Of a stretch of 64,000 bases of DNA, positions 12,106 through 23,856 are shown piece by piece. The position numbers and the translations under genes were made by a program. This stretch comes from Lithobates sylvaticus (taxonomy: Eukaryota > Chordata > Amphibia > Anura > Ranidae): positions 605,509,616-605,573,615 of the forward strand of contig CM053026.1 of the NCBI GenBank assembly GCA_028564925.1, read 5' to 3'. The notes beneath the pieces are model-generated. The model was not told the DNA's origin. It was given only the letters and a program-made list of their open reading frames with translations, and searched no databases. Within the stretch, counting starts at the first letter, position 1. Every line of letters begins with the position of its first letter.

Positions 12106-12670
12106 AGAAGTATGCAACAGTCCAGGGTGACCTATGTGTTTGATTACCATAGCCTCTCCTGTTGCCATATGTACTATGAGTTAATGTACAGGGCTTAAAG
12201 CATCCAGTGCAATTGTATGCCTATTGTTCTGGCTTTGGACAATTTACAAGGTCCATATTTCAGTGTCATCAGAGGTTGCCAAAATAGGACAATGGATAAC
12301 TCCTTCTTCCTCCACAGCTTGTTCCAAAACAGCTTGGCTAAGGTTTCTGTTTGTTTTATTTTCTTCCTAAGGACTTCTAGCTGGGCTGAGCCACGTCTGC
12401 TTTTCCCTGTATTCATGTTGGGCAGCTTATGCTTCTGCCTGTGCATGAGGTTAGGTAGCTTGGACTTCTACCTGGGCAACTTGTGCATCTGCCTGTGTAT
12501 TACCTTTTGCTGTGATGGCTGCTTCCCTCTTAATGCAGTAAGATTGTGCTCTAGCTCCTTTGGCATCAACTCAGGCTATTATGAGTTGACTGCTCAGTGA
12601 GAATTACTGAGAGCAGGATCTTTCTGATGATGACTGTGAGTGAGACCGTAGTAATGTGGATTATACCTGA

Positions 12671-13085
12671 TGCCGCGTACGTCTCGTCGGAAAAAGCTCT
12701 GATGGTTTTCCCCTCGGAATTCCAACGGAATTCTGCTCAAACTGTCTTGCCTACACACGGTCACACCAAATTCCGACGGTCAATAACACTGCGACATACA
12801 ACACGTTTGACGGCATTATAAAAAGGAAGTTTAATGCTTCCGAGCATGCGTCAAATTGTTTCCGAGCATGCGTCGGAATTTTGCGTGTCCGAATTGCATA
12901 CACATGATTGGAATTTCCGATAGAAAGTTTTTCCGTCTGAAAAAATTAAGAACAGGCTCTCAATCTAAAGTCCGTCGGAAATGCCGACAGAAAAAGACTG
13001 ATGGGCATACACACGGTTGGAAAATGTGATGAAAATCTCCCATCAGACTGTTTCCATCGGAAATTCCAGCCGTGTGTACGCAGCA
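12671..13085. mobile_element. MITE, GTACACACG family (copy 4), in gag-like sequence
   Basis: Left end TGCCGCGTACGTCTCG, right end CCGTGTGTACGCAGCA, with flanks TGA and TTA, a degraded TWA duplication. The interior shares 'ccgagcatgcgtc' blocks with copies 1, 6 and 7. It lies within the BEL/Pao gag region. Confidence 0.8.
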
Positions 13086-13538
13086 TTAGATTGCTTTGAA
13101 GAGAAAATGTGGCAGGACAAAGTTTCATGGATTTGTGATATGTTCTCATCTATCAGTGACTCTGCCTCCAAAAATGAAAAGTGCCTTTCTTTGTTAATAA
13201 CAGTAAAGCTGTTTAACTCTTGCAGCATTTCTTCAGTGTTAATACTTGATATAATAGTCTTCGCTAGCTTTCAAAAGATCTTTTTAGCTTTGTGAGCGTA
13301 CTGTTTAACTGCTTTGCATAATTACATGTTTCATCAGCAGCAGATATGTATTGCATTGTCTTATTCCACTGATCAGATAGCTTATTAGTTATTTCTGCCT
13401 TGTTTGCTTCATAATTCTCTTTAAAGTGGAAATCCACCCTTTAAAGGTCCATCTTTCAGCGTCATCAGAGGTTGCCAAAATAGGACAATTAGGATAACAC
13501 TAAAATCTTAAATCGACTGCCAGTCACAATCTAAGACT

Positions 13539-13818
13539 AACCTATCTAGCCCTGTAAAGAATAAATCACTATACATTTTTTGAAGCTGCTCCGGTCCGGT
13601 TTCCAGCAGCAGAAGCTCTGCAAAGGAGACAGCCGACAATGGCTGGGAAATAAATGGGAAGTGACATCACCCATAGAGTTACTATGGGGCTTCCATTGTC
13701 AGTTGCCTCCTCTGCACCCACCTACACAGCGCAGCTGACAGCCCAGCATGGGACCGCACAAGAGCAGCTTAAAAAAATATATGTTTATAGCGATTTCTTC
13801 TTTACAGGGCTAGATAGG
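13539..13818. repeat. Short inverted-repeat element
   Basis: The ends 'aacctatctagccctgtaaag' and its reverse complement at about 13798-13821 bracket 280 bp. The right end runs directly into the TTAA of the next element. The family was not recognised; no coding sequence. Confidence 0.6.
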
Positions 13819-14825
13819 TTAACCACTTCCCGACCGCCTCATGCACATATACGTGTGCAGAATGGCACGGGCAGGCAAAATCCCATACCTGTACGTGATC
13901 CTGTAAATGCCTGCCCGTGGGTCGCGTGCGTGCCGCCAGCGGCACGCTCGCGACCCGGTCGGGAGCTCCGTGACCCCGGCCGCGGGACCAGCGGACCCGA
14001 TCGCCGCTGGTGTCCCGCGATCGGGTCACGGAGCTGAAGAATGGGGAGAGGTATGTGTAAACAAACCTCTCCCCGCGCTTCCTACTCTGCCTGTCATTGA
14101 TTGGCTGTTCCCGGTCATCGGGAAAGCCGGTCAATGACATCAGACGTCAGCCCCGCCCCCTAATGTAAAAAAAAAACACACACACGTCACAGCCCATAAC
14201 CCCTCCCCTCCCCCTAGTGGTTAACCCCTTCACTACAACTGTCATGTATACAGGAATCAATGCATTGAAATAGCATTGATTGCTGTATAAATGACAATGG
14301 TCCCAAAAAAGTGTCAAAAATGTCCGAAGTGTCCCCCATAATGTCGCAGTCACAATAAAAATCGCTGATCGCCGCCATTACTAGTAAAAAAAAAATATTA
14401 ATAAAAATGCTATAAAACTATCCCCTATTTTGTAAACGCTATAACGTTTGCGCAAACCAATCAATAATCGCTAATTGCGATTTTTTTACCAAAAATATGT
14501 AAAAGGATACGTATCGGCCAAAACTGAGGAAAAAAAAATTTTTTTATATATTTTTTGGGGATATTTATTATAGCAAAAAGCAAAAAATATTGCATTTTTT
14601 TCAAAATTGTCGCTCTATTTTTGTTTATAGCGCAAAAAATAAAAACCGCAGGGGTGATCAAATACCACCAAAAGAAAGCTCTATTTGTGGGAAAAAAGGA
14701 CGCCAATTTTGTTTTGGAGCCACGTCGCACGACCGCGCAATTGTCAGTTAAAGCAACGCAGTGCCGAATCGCAAAAAGGGGCCTGGTCCTTTGGCTGCCA
14801 ATTGGTTCGGGGCTGAAGTGGTTAA
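13819..14825. mobile_element. TTAA-type (piggyBac-like) non-autonomous element
   Basis: Flanked by TTAA at 13819-13822 and 14822-14825, with inverted ends CCACTTC and GAAGTGG. The 1 kb interior has a GC-rich left half (13900-14040) and an AT-rich right half with 'ataaaaaccgcaggggtgatc'. A second, longer copy is at 23362-25098 and a right-half fragment at 16081-16350. piggyBac relation is inferred from the TTAA target only; no transposase is present. Confidence 0.75.
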
Positions 14826-15235
14826 ATGGGTGTTTTTGGAATAGCAGAATACACCCACAGTATGTAAAGGGTGTATCTCACACCTACAGATATGCAGAAA
14901 ATGCTATTAAAAAAAATGTTTTGCCCTAAAAAAATTTTTTTTGAATAGCACAATAGAAGAACACTATTTAAATTGTGTATCTCACACCTACAGATATGCA
15001 GAAAACACTGCAAAATATATTTTTTTGCCCTAAATGGGTGTTTTTGGAATAGCAGAATACACCCACAGTATGTAAAGGGTGTATTTCACACCTACAGATA
15101 TGCAGAAAATGCTATTCAAAAAATATTTTTTTGCCCTAATTTTTTTTTTTTGAATAGCACAATAGAAGAACACTATATAAATTGTGTATCTCACACCTAC
15201 AGATATGCAGAAAACACTGCAAAATATAGACACTC
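14826..15235. repeat. Satellite array, about 104 bp monomers in 208 bp dimers
   Basis: Two full dimers. Each monomer contains 'gaatagca', a variable middle, 'tctcacacctacagatatgc' and 'agaaaa' followed by an A/T tract. Odd and even monomers differ, and the offset between like monomers is 208 bp. The same satellite appears reversed at 34955-35755. Confidence 0.85.
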
Positions 15236-15349
15236 TTTGGACCAGGTGCATCTACTGGCTGGTGATTTTTATTTTCTGCTTCTCCTGAGAATGATCGGTG
15301 GGTCCCGTGTCTCTCCAAAGCCCTGAGTCCCGTGTCTTTCTGTTGTAAA

Positions 15350-16080
15350 CATGTGCAATTCATTTAGTTTCGAATTCGATTTTCAATGAATTTCGACAAA
15401 TTCATTAATTTGGAAACTTCCAAATTAACGAAAACCCATTTAACTAATTTTTCCAAATATTTATAAATTAGAATATTCGAATCTTCGAAAATTTGTAAAT
15501 TTGTAAATTCGGAAATTCGGAAATTTTAAATTCGAAAATCTGAATATTCGAAAATCTGAAATAATAACTAACTATTAAATTATAGGTATTGGAAATACCT
15601 TTCAAATTGGGCTGTTAGTGAACATATCGAATATGAATTTATCCGAAGTTCCGAATTATCCAAAATAAGGAATGCCGTATCTAAACAAATGAAACGTAAC
15701 ACATTAATAATAATAAATAACAATAATAATAAAAACTTTTTATTATTATTATTTATTATTAATTCGCTCCATTACATTTGTTTAGATGCAGCATTCGTTA
15801 TTTTGAATAATACATAACTTTGAATAAATTTGGATTTGTTATGTTCACTAACAGCCAAATTTGAAAGGAAATTCCAATACCTATGATTTAATAGTTAGTT
15901 AGTTATTATTTTGAATTTTCGGATATCGTTCTTTTGAATTTTTGGATTTTCTTTCTTATTTTCGGATTTTTCTAATTTACCAACCTTTGGAAATTACGAA
16001 TTTTCAAATTTCCGAATTGCGATCATAACGAAAAAAACGAATAAACAAAATTGAACAAATTTTTTTGCAGTGCACATGTC
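15350..16080. repeat. AT-rich foldback element
   Basis: The two halves are inverted copies. 'actattaaattataggtatt' on the left pairs with 'aatacctatgatttaatagt' on the right, and 'ctgttagtgaacata' with 'tatgttcactaacag'. The centre is a run of ATT/AAT trinucleotides near 15700-15765. The ends are similar around 'acatgtgca'. No coding capacity. Confidence 0.8.
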
Positions 16081-16350
16081 TATTCTGCTGCTCCCTTCTT
16101 ATGACAAGTTCTCTGAAAACCGAGATAAAAACGAAATATTGTGGCTGTTTTTTGTTTATAGCACAAAAATAAAAACCGCAGAGGTGATCAAATACCACCA
16201 AAAGAAAGCTCTTTTTGTGGGGGAAAAAAATTATAAAAATTTCATTTGGGTACAGTGTTGCATGACTGCACAATTGTCATTAAAAATGTTACAGCGCTGA
16301 AAGCGGAAAATTGGCCTGCGCAGGAAGGGGGTGAAAATGCCCAGTATTGA
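16081..16350. repeat. Fragment of the TTAA-type element (right half)
   Basis: Shares 'aataaaaaccgcagaggtg' and 'caccaaaagaaagctct' with 13819-14825 and 23362-25098, but lacks the left half. Confidence 0.7.
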
Positions 16351-16728
16351 AGTTGTTAAGGACCCCAAAGGTCTGCCCAATGACACATCTTGTCTTAGTA
16401 ATTGCTGTATCGTAGCAAGATTCTGCAGGTGTTGAGCACCTCAAAAGTGGGGTTAGCAGCTAGGGCAGACAGGGATAGGCAGAATCACCTATAATACAGT
16501 TTGAAAATTACATCTTTGGAACATCAATGATGATGATTATGTAATACTAGGAACGTGTCTTCCCTACATTTTGTATTTAATGGCTAAACCTATTTGTCAT
16601 GTGAAGTCCTTATGTAAAGTGGCTTAGGAGAAATGGTTAAACCAGGATGAGGATTTGGGGTAGTTATTTATCATTTAACAACCATCACTAGCTCTTAGAT
16701 AAGCCAAGACAAACAATCTGATATGTAT
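16351..16728. other. No recognised feature
   Basis: Sequence between two repeats, with no convincing frame or terminal structure. Confidence 0.5.
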
Positions 16729-17979
16729 ATGTGGCACTAACCCCCGAAGGAGCTGCTGGTTTAATTTGGGCTTACCGTTACCTTCTTGGCCTCGTATGCA
16801 TCTAGGGGTTTCCCGAGGTAGATGGCCCAAAGAACTGTAGAAACTGACACTGGATCCTCTTTAGGATTTTTATTTTCAAAAAGAAGGTAGAAAAACACAG
16901 TCTCTCAGTATAGGGTAGAGGGTTTAGGTAGAAAGTTCAGGTACTCTTGGAACTGCTTAACTAAAAAGTCTCTCACTGTAGAAATCCAGAGAAAAGCCAT
17001 TCACAACTGGATTATCACAACCCGGATAGACCTCCTCACACTAGGTCTAGCAGCCGGAGAAGTGTTAGATAAAGCAAAGTCTCTGCCACAGACTTGGTTG
17101 TAGAACTTGTGAATAAAGTCTCTGCCACAGACTTGGTTGTAGAACTTGTGAATAAATTCTCTGCCACAGACTTGGTTGTAGAACTTGTGAATAAAGTCTC
17201 TGCCACAGACTTGGTTGTAGAACTTGTGAATAAATTCTCTGCCACAGACTTGGTTGTAGAACTTGTGAATAAAGTCTCTGCCACAGACTTGGTTGTAGAA
17301 CTTGTGAATGAAGTCTCTGCGCAGACTTGGTTGTAACTGAAGGATGTAGACAAATTTAGAGAGCCCTCATACGGTACCAGTATCTTGCAGCCGTACAAGT
17401 GTAGATTCCCTTGGTGTCTTTCAACTTAGCTTCCAGGCTCTTGCTAAGGAACCAGCCTTGTGCGTGGCCCTCTCCCAAAGAATCATCCCCTGGTCGCTTT
17501 CTCAGTTGTTGGGCCTCTCCACTGACGAGACGGCACCAGACCACCTTGGAATCCTCCTTCCAGTTACTTTGCCTCGGGCTAGCCAGCCCTGAGACTTGGA
17601 ATTGGATGGATCCACACCCCAGGCCATGAGGGCCCTGAGGGCTGGTCAGGAGGACCAGGACCAAACAGACAGACAGATCTTCTGGACTGGAACCCAGAAG
17701 CACGTGATCTCAGTACCTTAAGTACCCTCTCCCAGAAAGCACAGCAAGACGACACTCTCACTGGTTGGTTCCGATCCAATATGCCCAGCCAAACTGCATT
17801 CTCATACTTGCCAGAAGTGACAGCGACACCTATGGCTAAGCAGAACCCAGTGCAGTCCAGCCAGACAGGTACTGAAACCATAATTTGGTACAATTAACCC
17901 TAGAACCCAACTGTGGTTCCAGGAACATTAAATTTTCAAAACACATAGCACATGCTCGTCAGGAGCCCGGCGCTACATA
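16729..17979. repeat. Possible element with short inverted ends
   Basis: The left end TATGTGGCAC and right end GCGCTACATA are imperfect inverted repeats about 1.25 kb apart. The interior holds the 39 bp minisatellite and non-coding sequence. The family is not recognised and the borders are tentative. Confidence 0.35.
17079..17331. repeat. Minisatellite, 39 bp unit, about 6.5 copies
   Basis: The unit starts 'gtctctgccacagacttggt' and ends 'gaacttgtgaataaa'. Copies alternate between 'ataaagtctct' and 'ataaattctct', so a 78 bp higher-order unit is visible. Because 39 is a multiple of three the array stays open on both strands (plus-strand heptad-like VVELVNKVSATDL), but nothing suggests translation. 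Confidence 0.92.
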
Positions 17980-18156
17980 TACTTTGTCTGCAAGGTGTGA
18001 GGAGTGAACACAGGAGTGTAACATATGGACACATACTTCCAAGTATGATGTTTGTGGCATGCATTGAGATATATTTGATAATAAAAAGTATTTTTACCAA
18101 GAATCCTGCCTCCGGTTATTCTGTTAGTGTCAAAATGGTGATGGAGCTGTGATTGC

Positions 18157-18642
18157 CTAAAGAGGAACTGCAGTCTGCTCACATACTTTGTAATAAAAAC
18201 ATCTTTGCCATTCTGAAGCTTCCCTCCAACCACTTTGCATATTATTTTATATGTACTGTGATTCTGTACTTGCCAAATATGCTGCAGAAATCTCCCTCCG
18301 CTGAGTATGGCTGCATCCATTTTACCCGTGGGCAGCTGAAGCTGCTGCCTGTTCACTTCCTGGATTTACACAGAGGCACACCTCCAGCTCTGCAGCTCTT
18401 ATTGGCCCTCTTATGACTCATCCCCCCTCCCTTCCTGGCAAACTCCCAGGAGAGGGAGAGAGAGACCTGTGCATGATGTCATAAGCATAGGCTTTTTACC
18501 AGACAAGAAACAGAAAGTGGGCTGTATAAGAATTTTACTGGCAAAAAAAAAAATGTTTTACTATCCAAAGTTAAAACAAAAACAACAAGGGCAGAGGATT
18601 TAATATATAGAAAGATGAAAAAATACAGAAATTCCTCTTTAA
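18157..18642. mobile_element. TTAA-type MITE
   Basis: Left end 'taaagaggaactgcag' after CTAA and right end 'cagaaattcctctttaa' form an imperfect inverted repeat. It has the TTAA-class appearance of the elements at 55683 and 56088. No coding capacity. Confidence 0.55.
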
Positions 18643-18771
18643 TATGTAGGCATTATGGACATATCCTTGGAAGCCAGTGACCACATTTCTGATGAACATA
18701 TTTGCATCGCAAACAACCTGGATGTTTAGGGACTGTTACTTCTTCCTATCACAGTAGATGTGCTATTTTTC

Positions 18772-18788
18772 GGGGGGGGGGGGGGGGG
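18772..18788. repeat. Poly-G run
   Basis: An uninterrupted G tract of about 17 bases, prone to sequencing length error. Confidence 0.9.
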
Positions 18789-19275
18789 CAAAAAAATGCA
18801 CATGACTACAATCTATGACACCCATGACATTGGGAATCCCAGCTACTGCATAGAAATCGTTCTTAATCTGATCCCACTTCTGACATGTGGTAGGCATGTA
18901 GATATAGTTTGGGCAATTTTCCTGAAACCCTGCAGGTCCTTAGCAAGCAAACATTAAATACTGTAATACTCCAACCACCTCTCCAGCTACCATCTGATAG
19001 GAATACCTGCCAAAAAAGTGCAGGACAGCCAGCAACTTGGTCAAGTGTGGAATGGAATGACTGTGCAGTGTGGTGAGCTCCAGAAAAGGGCACAAATCCC
19101 CAGAGAGCAGCATAATCAGTTTCTTAGACAAACAAAATTTAATGAGCACTTTTGCTTCAGGGAAATCATCCAGGAAGGTGCGCTGCTTAAAAGAATGTGA
19201 CAACCACTCTTCTTTTTATCCTCATCCTCCTTAGAATTGCTTGAAACTCCAACAAATTACCCTCAAAAAGCTCCA

Positions 19276-19620
19276 TTAAAGTGGTTGTAAACCCTTACAG
19301 ATTAATGCTTACCTGTAGGTGCAAGAAATATCTCCTTAACCTACAGGGTTAAGGAGATATTTTCCTAAAAATGGGCACTGATGTCTACGGCACATGCGCA
19401 CCTTAGACAACGATGCAGGTGCACTGAGCTTCCCGTTAGTGAAGGCGATCACACCGTCACTGACGTCTCCCGCACGCATGCGCCGGAGTGACGTCATCGA
19501 TGCCCCGGCCAGTCACAGCACCGGAGCATCGATACCTGGAAGTCACTTCGGGTATCATGTCGGCGACGGAGGAGGTGAACTAGGGTCGCTTTAGGGGCTT
19601 TGATCTCAGGTAAGTAATTC
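19276..19620. repeat. TTAA-type MITE, one end only
   Basis: TTAA followed by 'agtggttgtaaaccctt', the same end as the elements at 56088 and 59368, then a GC-rich interior with several CATGCGC sites. The opposite end was not found. Confidence 0.45.
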
Positions 19621-19825
19621 ATAATGAGCTAGCATGCTATGCATATATTTCATTTTTTCAATCTGTGAATTAGGTTTAACATCTTTTCATGCTTTATTTA
19701 ACAATGTTCAACTTAGTAAATTTACAGTTTCAGGATCGCATGTGATATTTAGGAAAAATGTGTTCGGACACCTAAATACCGCAATGCGATCTGCTTTAGT
19801 GAATGGAGCCCAGCATCTCTATATA

Positions 19826-20095
19826 GCTCTGAGCAAGAGAATGTCACCAGCACACCAAGGATCTCTAGAACAAGTCCAAATTTTTAGTAAGTGATCACAT
19901 TGTTACAGCAGATTTCAACATTTCAGAGCCACGCAGAACCCCTTCATCAGGCATGTGATGTTTCATACCTGATGAAGGGGTCCTGCGTGGCTCCGAAACA
20001 TTGCTATCTGCTGTAAAGATGTGATCGCCAAAAAAAGCTTTGGACTCGTTCTGGAGATCCTTGGTGTGCTGGTGACATTCTCTTGCTCTGACTAG
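19826..20095. repeat. Hairpin element with hammerhead-like relic in both arms
   Basis: The arms pair from 'gagcaagagaatgtcacc' (left) with 'ggtgacattctcttgctc' (right), around a centre near 19950. Each arm carries CTGATGA, an A, a stem and a G-run, then CTCC or CTCT and GAAA. The right arm on the plus strand is CTGATGAAGGGG...CTCCGAAAC (19969-19999). It resembles the end regions of Penelope-like elements, but no coding part is attached. Confidence 0.65.
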
Positions 20096-20599
20096 ACATG
20101 GCTCCAGCTGGTGGTCGCTTCAGCACCCACTTATATGCACAGCCATTACTACAGGAACATGTGCGTTGGGAATAGTGCATTTTGAATCTTTATAGCTCTG
20201 ATCCCATTATACTCAACTTTGCTATGCTTTTGTGCCGGGATTTTTAGGGTTTAAACTCAGTGCAGGCTCCATGTCAGATGGTGCTAAAGCTTAAACAAGG
20301 TTAATTAGGTCTTCATCCTCATTAGGTGACAGTGTTTAGGCCAAGTGATAGGTCACCCAGGTTGGGGAAGAGGTCGCATCCTCCTCCCTCATACCTGGAA
20401 GTACCATATGTTTGTGAAAGTTGCAATAGAGCAGTGGAGGAGTTAATAATTTGGAGGGCTAATAAGTGGCCTTGTCACTTTAACCGTAATTGGCAAAGTT
20501 TTAGATTAAATTATATAAATCAGTGTAGCACAGCAAAATTATTAGCATGCAAAATATTAAATAATGAAAAAACAAAAAGAATAATTGCATAAATAAATA

Positions 20600-21730
20600 T
20601 ATAAAGTATATGTGAATTGATTCCTCTAGATTCCTCAGTGAATAGTTCTTCAATAAATCCTGTGACTGATCAAAGAAACAATGTGTCAATCCTCCACCAA
20701 ATAAAGTGCCTGCTCACCTCCATATAAAGCAAAATAGGCTAATATCTCCTCACAACCCCATCAAGCGGCTCCACTCCTCATTCCCTCATTAATGGGATAA
20801 TAGATTACGTCCTCTCTTAGCTCCGTGTGAACAAGAAGCAGACTGGTGTCTCCTCATTAACAGGACCGACAACTCAAATCCTTCTCTCCTTCTCTCCCAT
20901 TTCTTATGATAGATGATCCCGTGCTCACAACACTCCATTGGATATATACTGTATATACTCGAGTATAGGCCAACCCGAATATAAACCGAGGCACCTAATT
21001 TTACCACAAAAAAATGGAAAAACTTATTGACTCCAGTATAAGCCTAGGGTGAGAAATGCACAGCTACTGTAAGTGGAAAAGAGGGTCAACAATGCCCATT
21101 TGCAGCCTCACTGTGCCCATTTTCAGCCATAGGTCCCCCAAACTTCAAACTTGGTAGTTAAGGGTTCCTAGATGCCCCGTACCTGCAGTCAAAATTGGGG
21201 GCTCTGAACCCAAAGGGTCCTGAAATAACATTGCTGCTGGTAGACACAGTTGACCGACTTTGGGACCCCAAACCAACACTACAACATATGTGGGGTTCCT
21301 ATTACCAATTGGCCAGGAGATACGGGGCCCCAAAGTCGGTTCGGAAAATGTCAAGCACTTTTCTGCAGCAGAGAATGACATTTTTCAAGAGGCCCCGAGA
21401 TATGGGGTCCCAAAGTCGGGTCGGAAAATGTAATTTTCTGCTGCAGAAAAGTGCTTGACCCAAGTATAAGCCGAGGAGGGCAATTTCAGCACAATAAAAT
21501 GTGCTGAAAAACTTGGCTTATACTCGAGTATATACGGTATGTGTAAAGTAGAAAGGACAAACATAATTTATTACAAAACCTTGGTACTCAATAACACTTA
21601 CAAGAATAAAATAAATTAGCTCTTATATGGTAACACAATTCAGCTCACTAGGTGAGACTCCTATGCATGTCACTGAACTCTATTCCTGCCCTAAACGCGT
21701 GTCGCCACGTGATAGGCTTCCTCAGTTTTA
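20600..21730 (-). repeat. Probable Penelope-like end region with MITE insert
   Basis: On the minus strand, 21722-21690 reads CTGAGGA, A, GCC, loop, GGC, GACACGCG, a decayed hammerhead-like arrangement as found in PLE terminal regions. The sequence on both sides of the MITE at 20946-21540 appears to be one repeat split by it. No reverse transcriptase is present, so the call rests on the motif only. Confidence 0.4.
20946..21540. mobile_element. MITE with TATACTCGAGTATA ends
   Basis: 22 bp near-perfect terminal inverted repeats, each containing GTATATACTCGAGTATA, bracket 595 bp. The interior carries two repeats of 'ggggccccaaagtcgg'-type motifs in inverted arrangement. The superfamily is unknown to me. 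Confidence 0.75.
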
Positions 21731-23361
21731 GATTCTCTTGCAAAATAAAAAATCATACCAAAATTATTATTTTTTTTTCTGTAATGCATTTCTGTTCTGA
21801 GAATGCAGTTACTAGATTATGCCCTGTATGCCCTGTACATAGTTGTATTGAACATGACTTCCACACAAATAGGATCGTTTTTTTGCTCATTACGGATGCC
21901 AAAGTTTTGTTGCGTATATAGGCTACAAAAACAAAATGATAAATCCAGACTGTGCTAACATGTTTTCCTCTACAGTTCTGTAGATCTGTAATAATAGCTG
22001 TAAAAGATAGACAGACAGTTTTGAATCTCCAACTGTTATCAAAGTTAGTATGTGCTGCTTTATTTGAAGGTTGAAATCTTTTACCTCTAACATTCTAGGT
22101 GACTTCTGTGATTTTTATCTGTTTTATTGTTTTATGCATTATTCATATAGTGAACAAATATATGAAAAATACGATAGCATTACTTTTTTTGAAGTCACAT
22201 TAAGCTGTATTCTTTTTTTTATCAAATAATACAAAACATAACAAAAAAAACCGAATGAGTATCTTAAAAGTCAGGGATATGGGGTCATTTTTCAGGCTCT
22301 AAGCTGCATTTGCTCTTATTCTTGTGTGCACTGCATAAATTGGTTATTCCATGCTCTGTTTGAATGTGCCATGAATAAATTAACACTTTTCTTCAAAAAG
22401 AGCTTGGAACTAATACTAGTAAATGTATACAATATTAGATTGCATGCAATTTGTTTTCTTAATGATTGTGAGCTGCAGAAATGCCTTTCCAACAGGTTTT
22501 TATACAAAGTATTGTAGATGGGAAAGAGATCATTATTGGATGGAACTGCAGATGGGCAAAAGTGTAGCATAAAGTAAATGTAAACGAAGTCACTAGAATT
22601 TAGCTTGCTAAAGCTTCATAATGTATCATAAGCCTTTTCCATGTTGATGTTGTCTTAATATTAATTGTTTTATGGCGTTTTTATCCTTTGTTGCATATCA
22701 GCATGCTTTGGGAAACTGTGCTGAAACAGTAACATCTCTATAGAAAGCCTATGTGGCAGGGTGACAATTAAGGAGCATAATTGGATTACAGAGACAAAGC
22801 ACTGTCACCCTATAACAAGGAGTGCCGAAACAAGGACCTTAATGGCAGGATCTCTAGGCCACTAGAGTGATGATCACTGTAACAGCAATAATTTCAAGTG
22901 TTAGGAATGGCTTTCATGACTACTCATTGTTTACTATTATGATGCTGTGATTGGCCACAACTATCACATGGTGCAGGGTGATGTGATTGGCCTAAGTACC
23001 ATGTGATCACTCACACACAGTAGTAAACAATTTGATTCCCTTCATGACTCTTGTTTACTAGGTGTTATGTGATCGTGCAGCAATCACGTTGTATCTGTGC
23101 TGCCCACTGTGGGCCAATACCGAGCCCTGCAGATTGCACCGCTGCATGCCCCAGGGGGTGTGCCAGTGCACATAAGCTGGCAACATACGGGTACATTGTG
23201 GTGCCTGCTCAAGCTGCCAGCCAGCAGTAACATTACTGTTGGCCGATCAGCAAGTGATTAAATCATACCAGTCAGACCAGGCTGTAGATAGCAAAAGTAA
23301 AAGTAAAAGTAACTAGACTCTCTTAAATCTGCACTACATACGGTTTAATAATTCCTCTGTA
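21731..23361. other. No recognised feature
   Basis: Mostly AT-rich sequence with no persuasive reading frame. 22890-23060 holds diverged inverted copies of a motif around 'ttgtttacta'. This may be the least repetitive sequence in the window. Confidence 0.5.
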
Positions 23362-23856
23362 TTAACCACTTCCCGACCGGCGCACGATGATGTACGTCAG
23401 CAGAATGGCACGGGCAGGCAAAAGGGCCTACAGGTACGTCCCTTTCGGGACCCCTGTGAGTCCGGTTGCGGGTCCCGCGGACTCGATCACCGCTGGGATA
23501 CCCGCGATCGTCTCACGGGAAGGCTGAATGGGGAGAGGCGGAAGTAAACAGCATCTCCCCGTTCTGCCTAGCAACTAGTGACACTGATCTCTGCTCCCTG
23601 TGATTGGAGCAGAGATCACTGTTCACTAAAACACAGCCACGCCCCCCCCCCACAGTTCGTAACATGACCCTAGGAACCCTTAACCCCTAAACTGCCACCC
23701 CTGGTTAACCCCTTCACTACCAGTGTCATTTACACAGGAATCAGGGCATTTCTAACAGCACTGATTGCTGTATAAATGACAATGGTCCCAAAAATGTGTA
23801 AAAAATGTTCGATGTGTCCGCCATAATGTCGCAGTCACAATAAAAATTGTTGATCA

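Larger units (their letters stand above)
9738..12360. repeat. Tandem segmental duplication, copy 2
   Basis: Second unit of the 2.6 kb direct repeat. Its right end continues from 'gtttgttttatt' into 'ttcttcctaagg', the original downstream BEL/Pao gag sequence. That shows copy 2 keeps the ancestral right flank and copy 1 the ancestral left flank. Confidence 0.93.
5880..13430 (-). mobile_element. BEL/Pao-type LTR retroelement fossil, broken
   Basis: Read on the minus strand, gag-like parts lie at the high coordinates and protease-like and following pol parts at the low ones, which is the BEL/Pao order. It is broken many times, and no LTRs could be recognised. It is interrupted by a MITE (12671-13085), and by a MITE and a Tc1 fragment that both lie inside a segment duplicated in tandem (7101-12360). 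The decay and the nested insertions indicate an old copy; the duplication is much younger. Confidence 0.75.
7140..13430 (-). pseudogene. gag-like parts of the BEL/Pao fossil
   Basis: On the minus strand, starting from about 13430, come an N-terminal coiled-coil-like segment and a charged Ala/Lys/Glu-rich segment (about 12560-12360). A central gag segment follows, with LQNSPKISNKDNQKFKE and LLDLNYIDNEHSVK (10778-10527 and again 8171-7890). A zinc-knuckle region follows with HDICFRCCASMEHF (about 9800 and 7160). The wording around KISNKDNQK and the knuckle is characteristic of BEL/Pao gag from vertebrates, as I recall the family. The central and knuckle parts appear twice because of the tandem duplication. 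It is a fossil, broken many times. Confidence 0.72.

Noticed and set aside
13654-14140. Overlapping frames over 110 codons on both strands in a GC-rich region
   Set aside because: They lie within a TTAA-type element whose other copy at 23362 does not keep the frames.
17079-17331. CRISPR-like array
   Set aside because: There are no unique spacers between repeats; it is a simple tandem repeat in a vertebrate-type genome. The same applies to 34955-35755 and 47491-47950.
17036-17398. Repeat protein with a 13-residue unit on either strand
   Set aside because: Explained by the 39 bp minisatellite; frames on both strands are equally open.
16729-17979. An LTR retroelement
   Set aside because: Only short imperfect inverted ends are visible, with no direct LTRs and no protein relics; kept only as a possible element.
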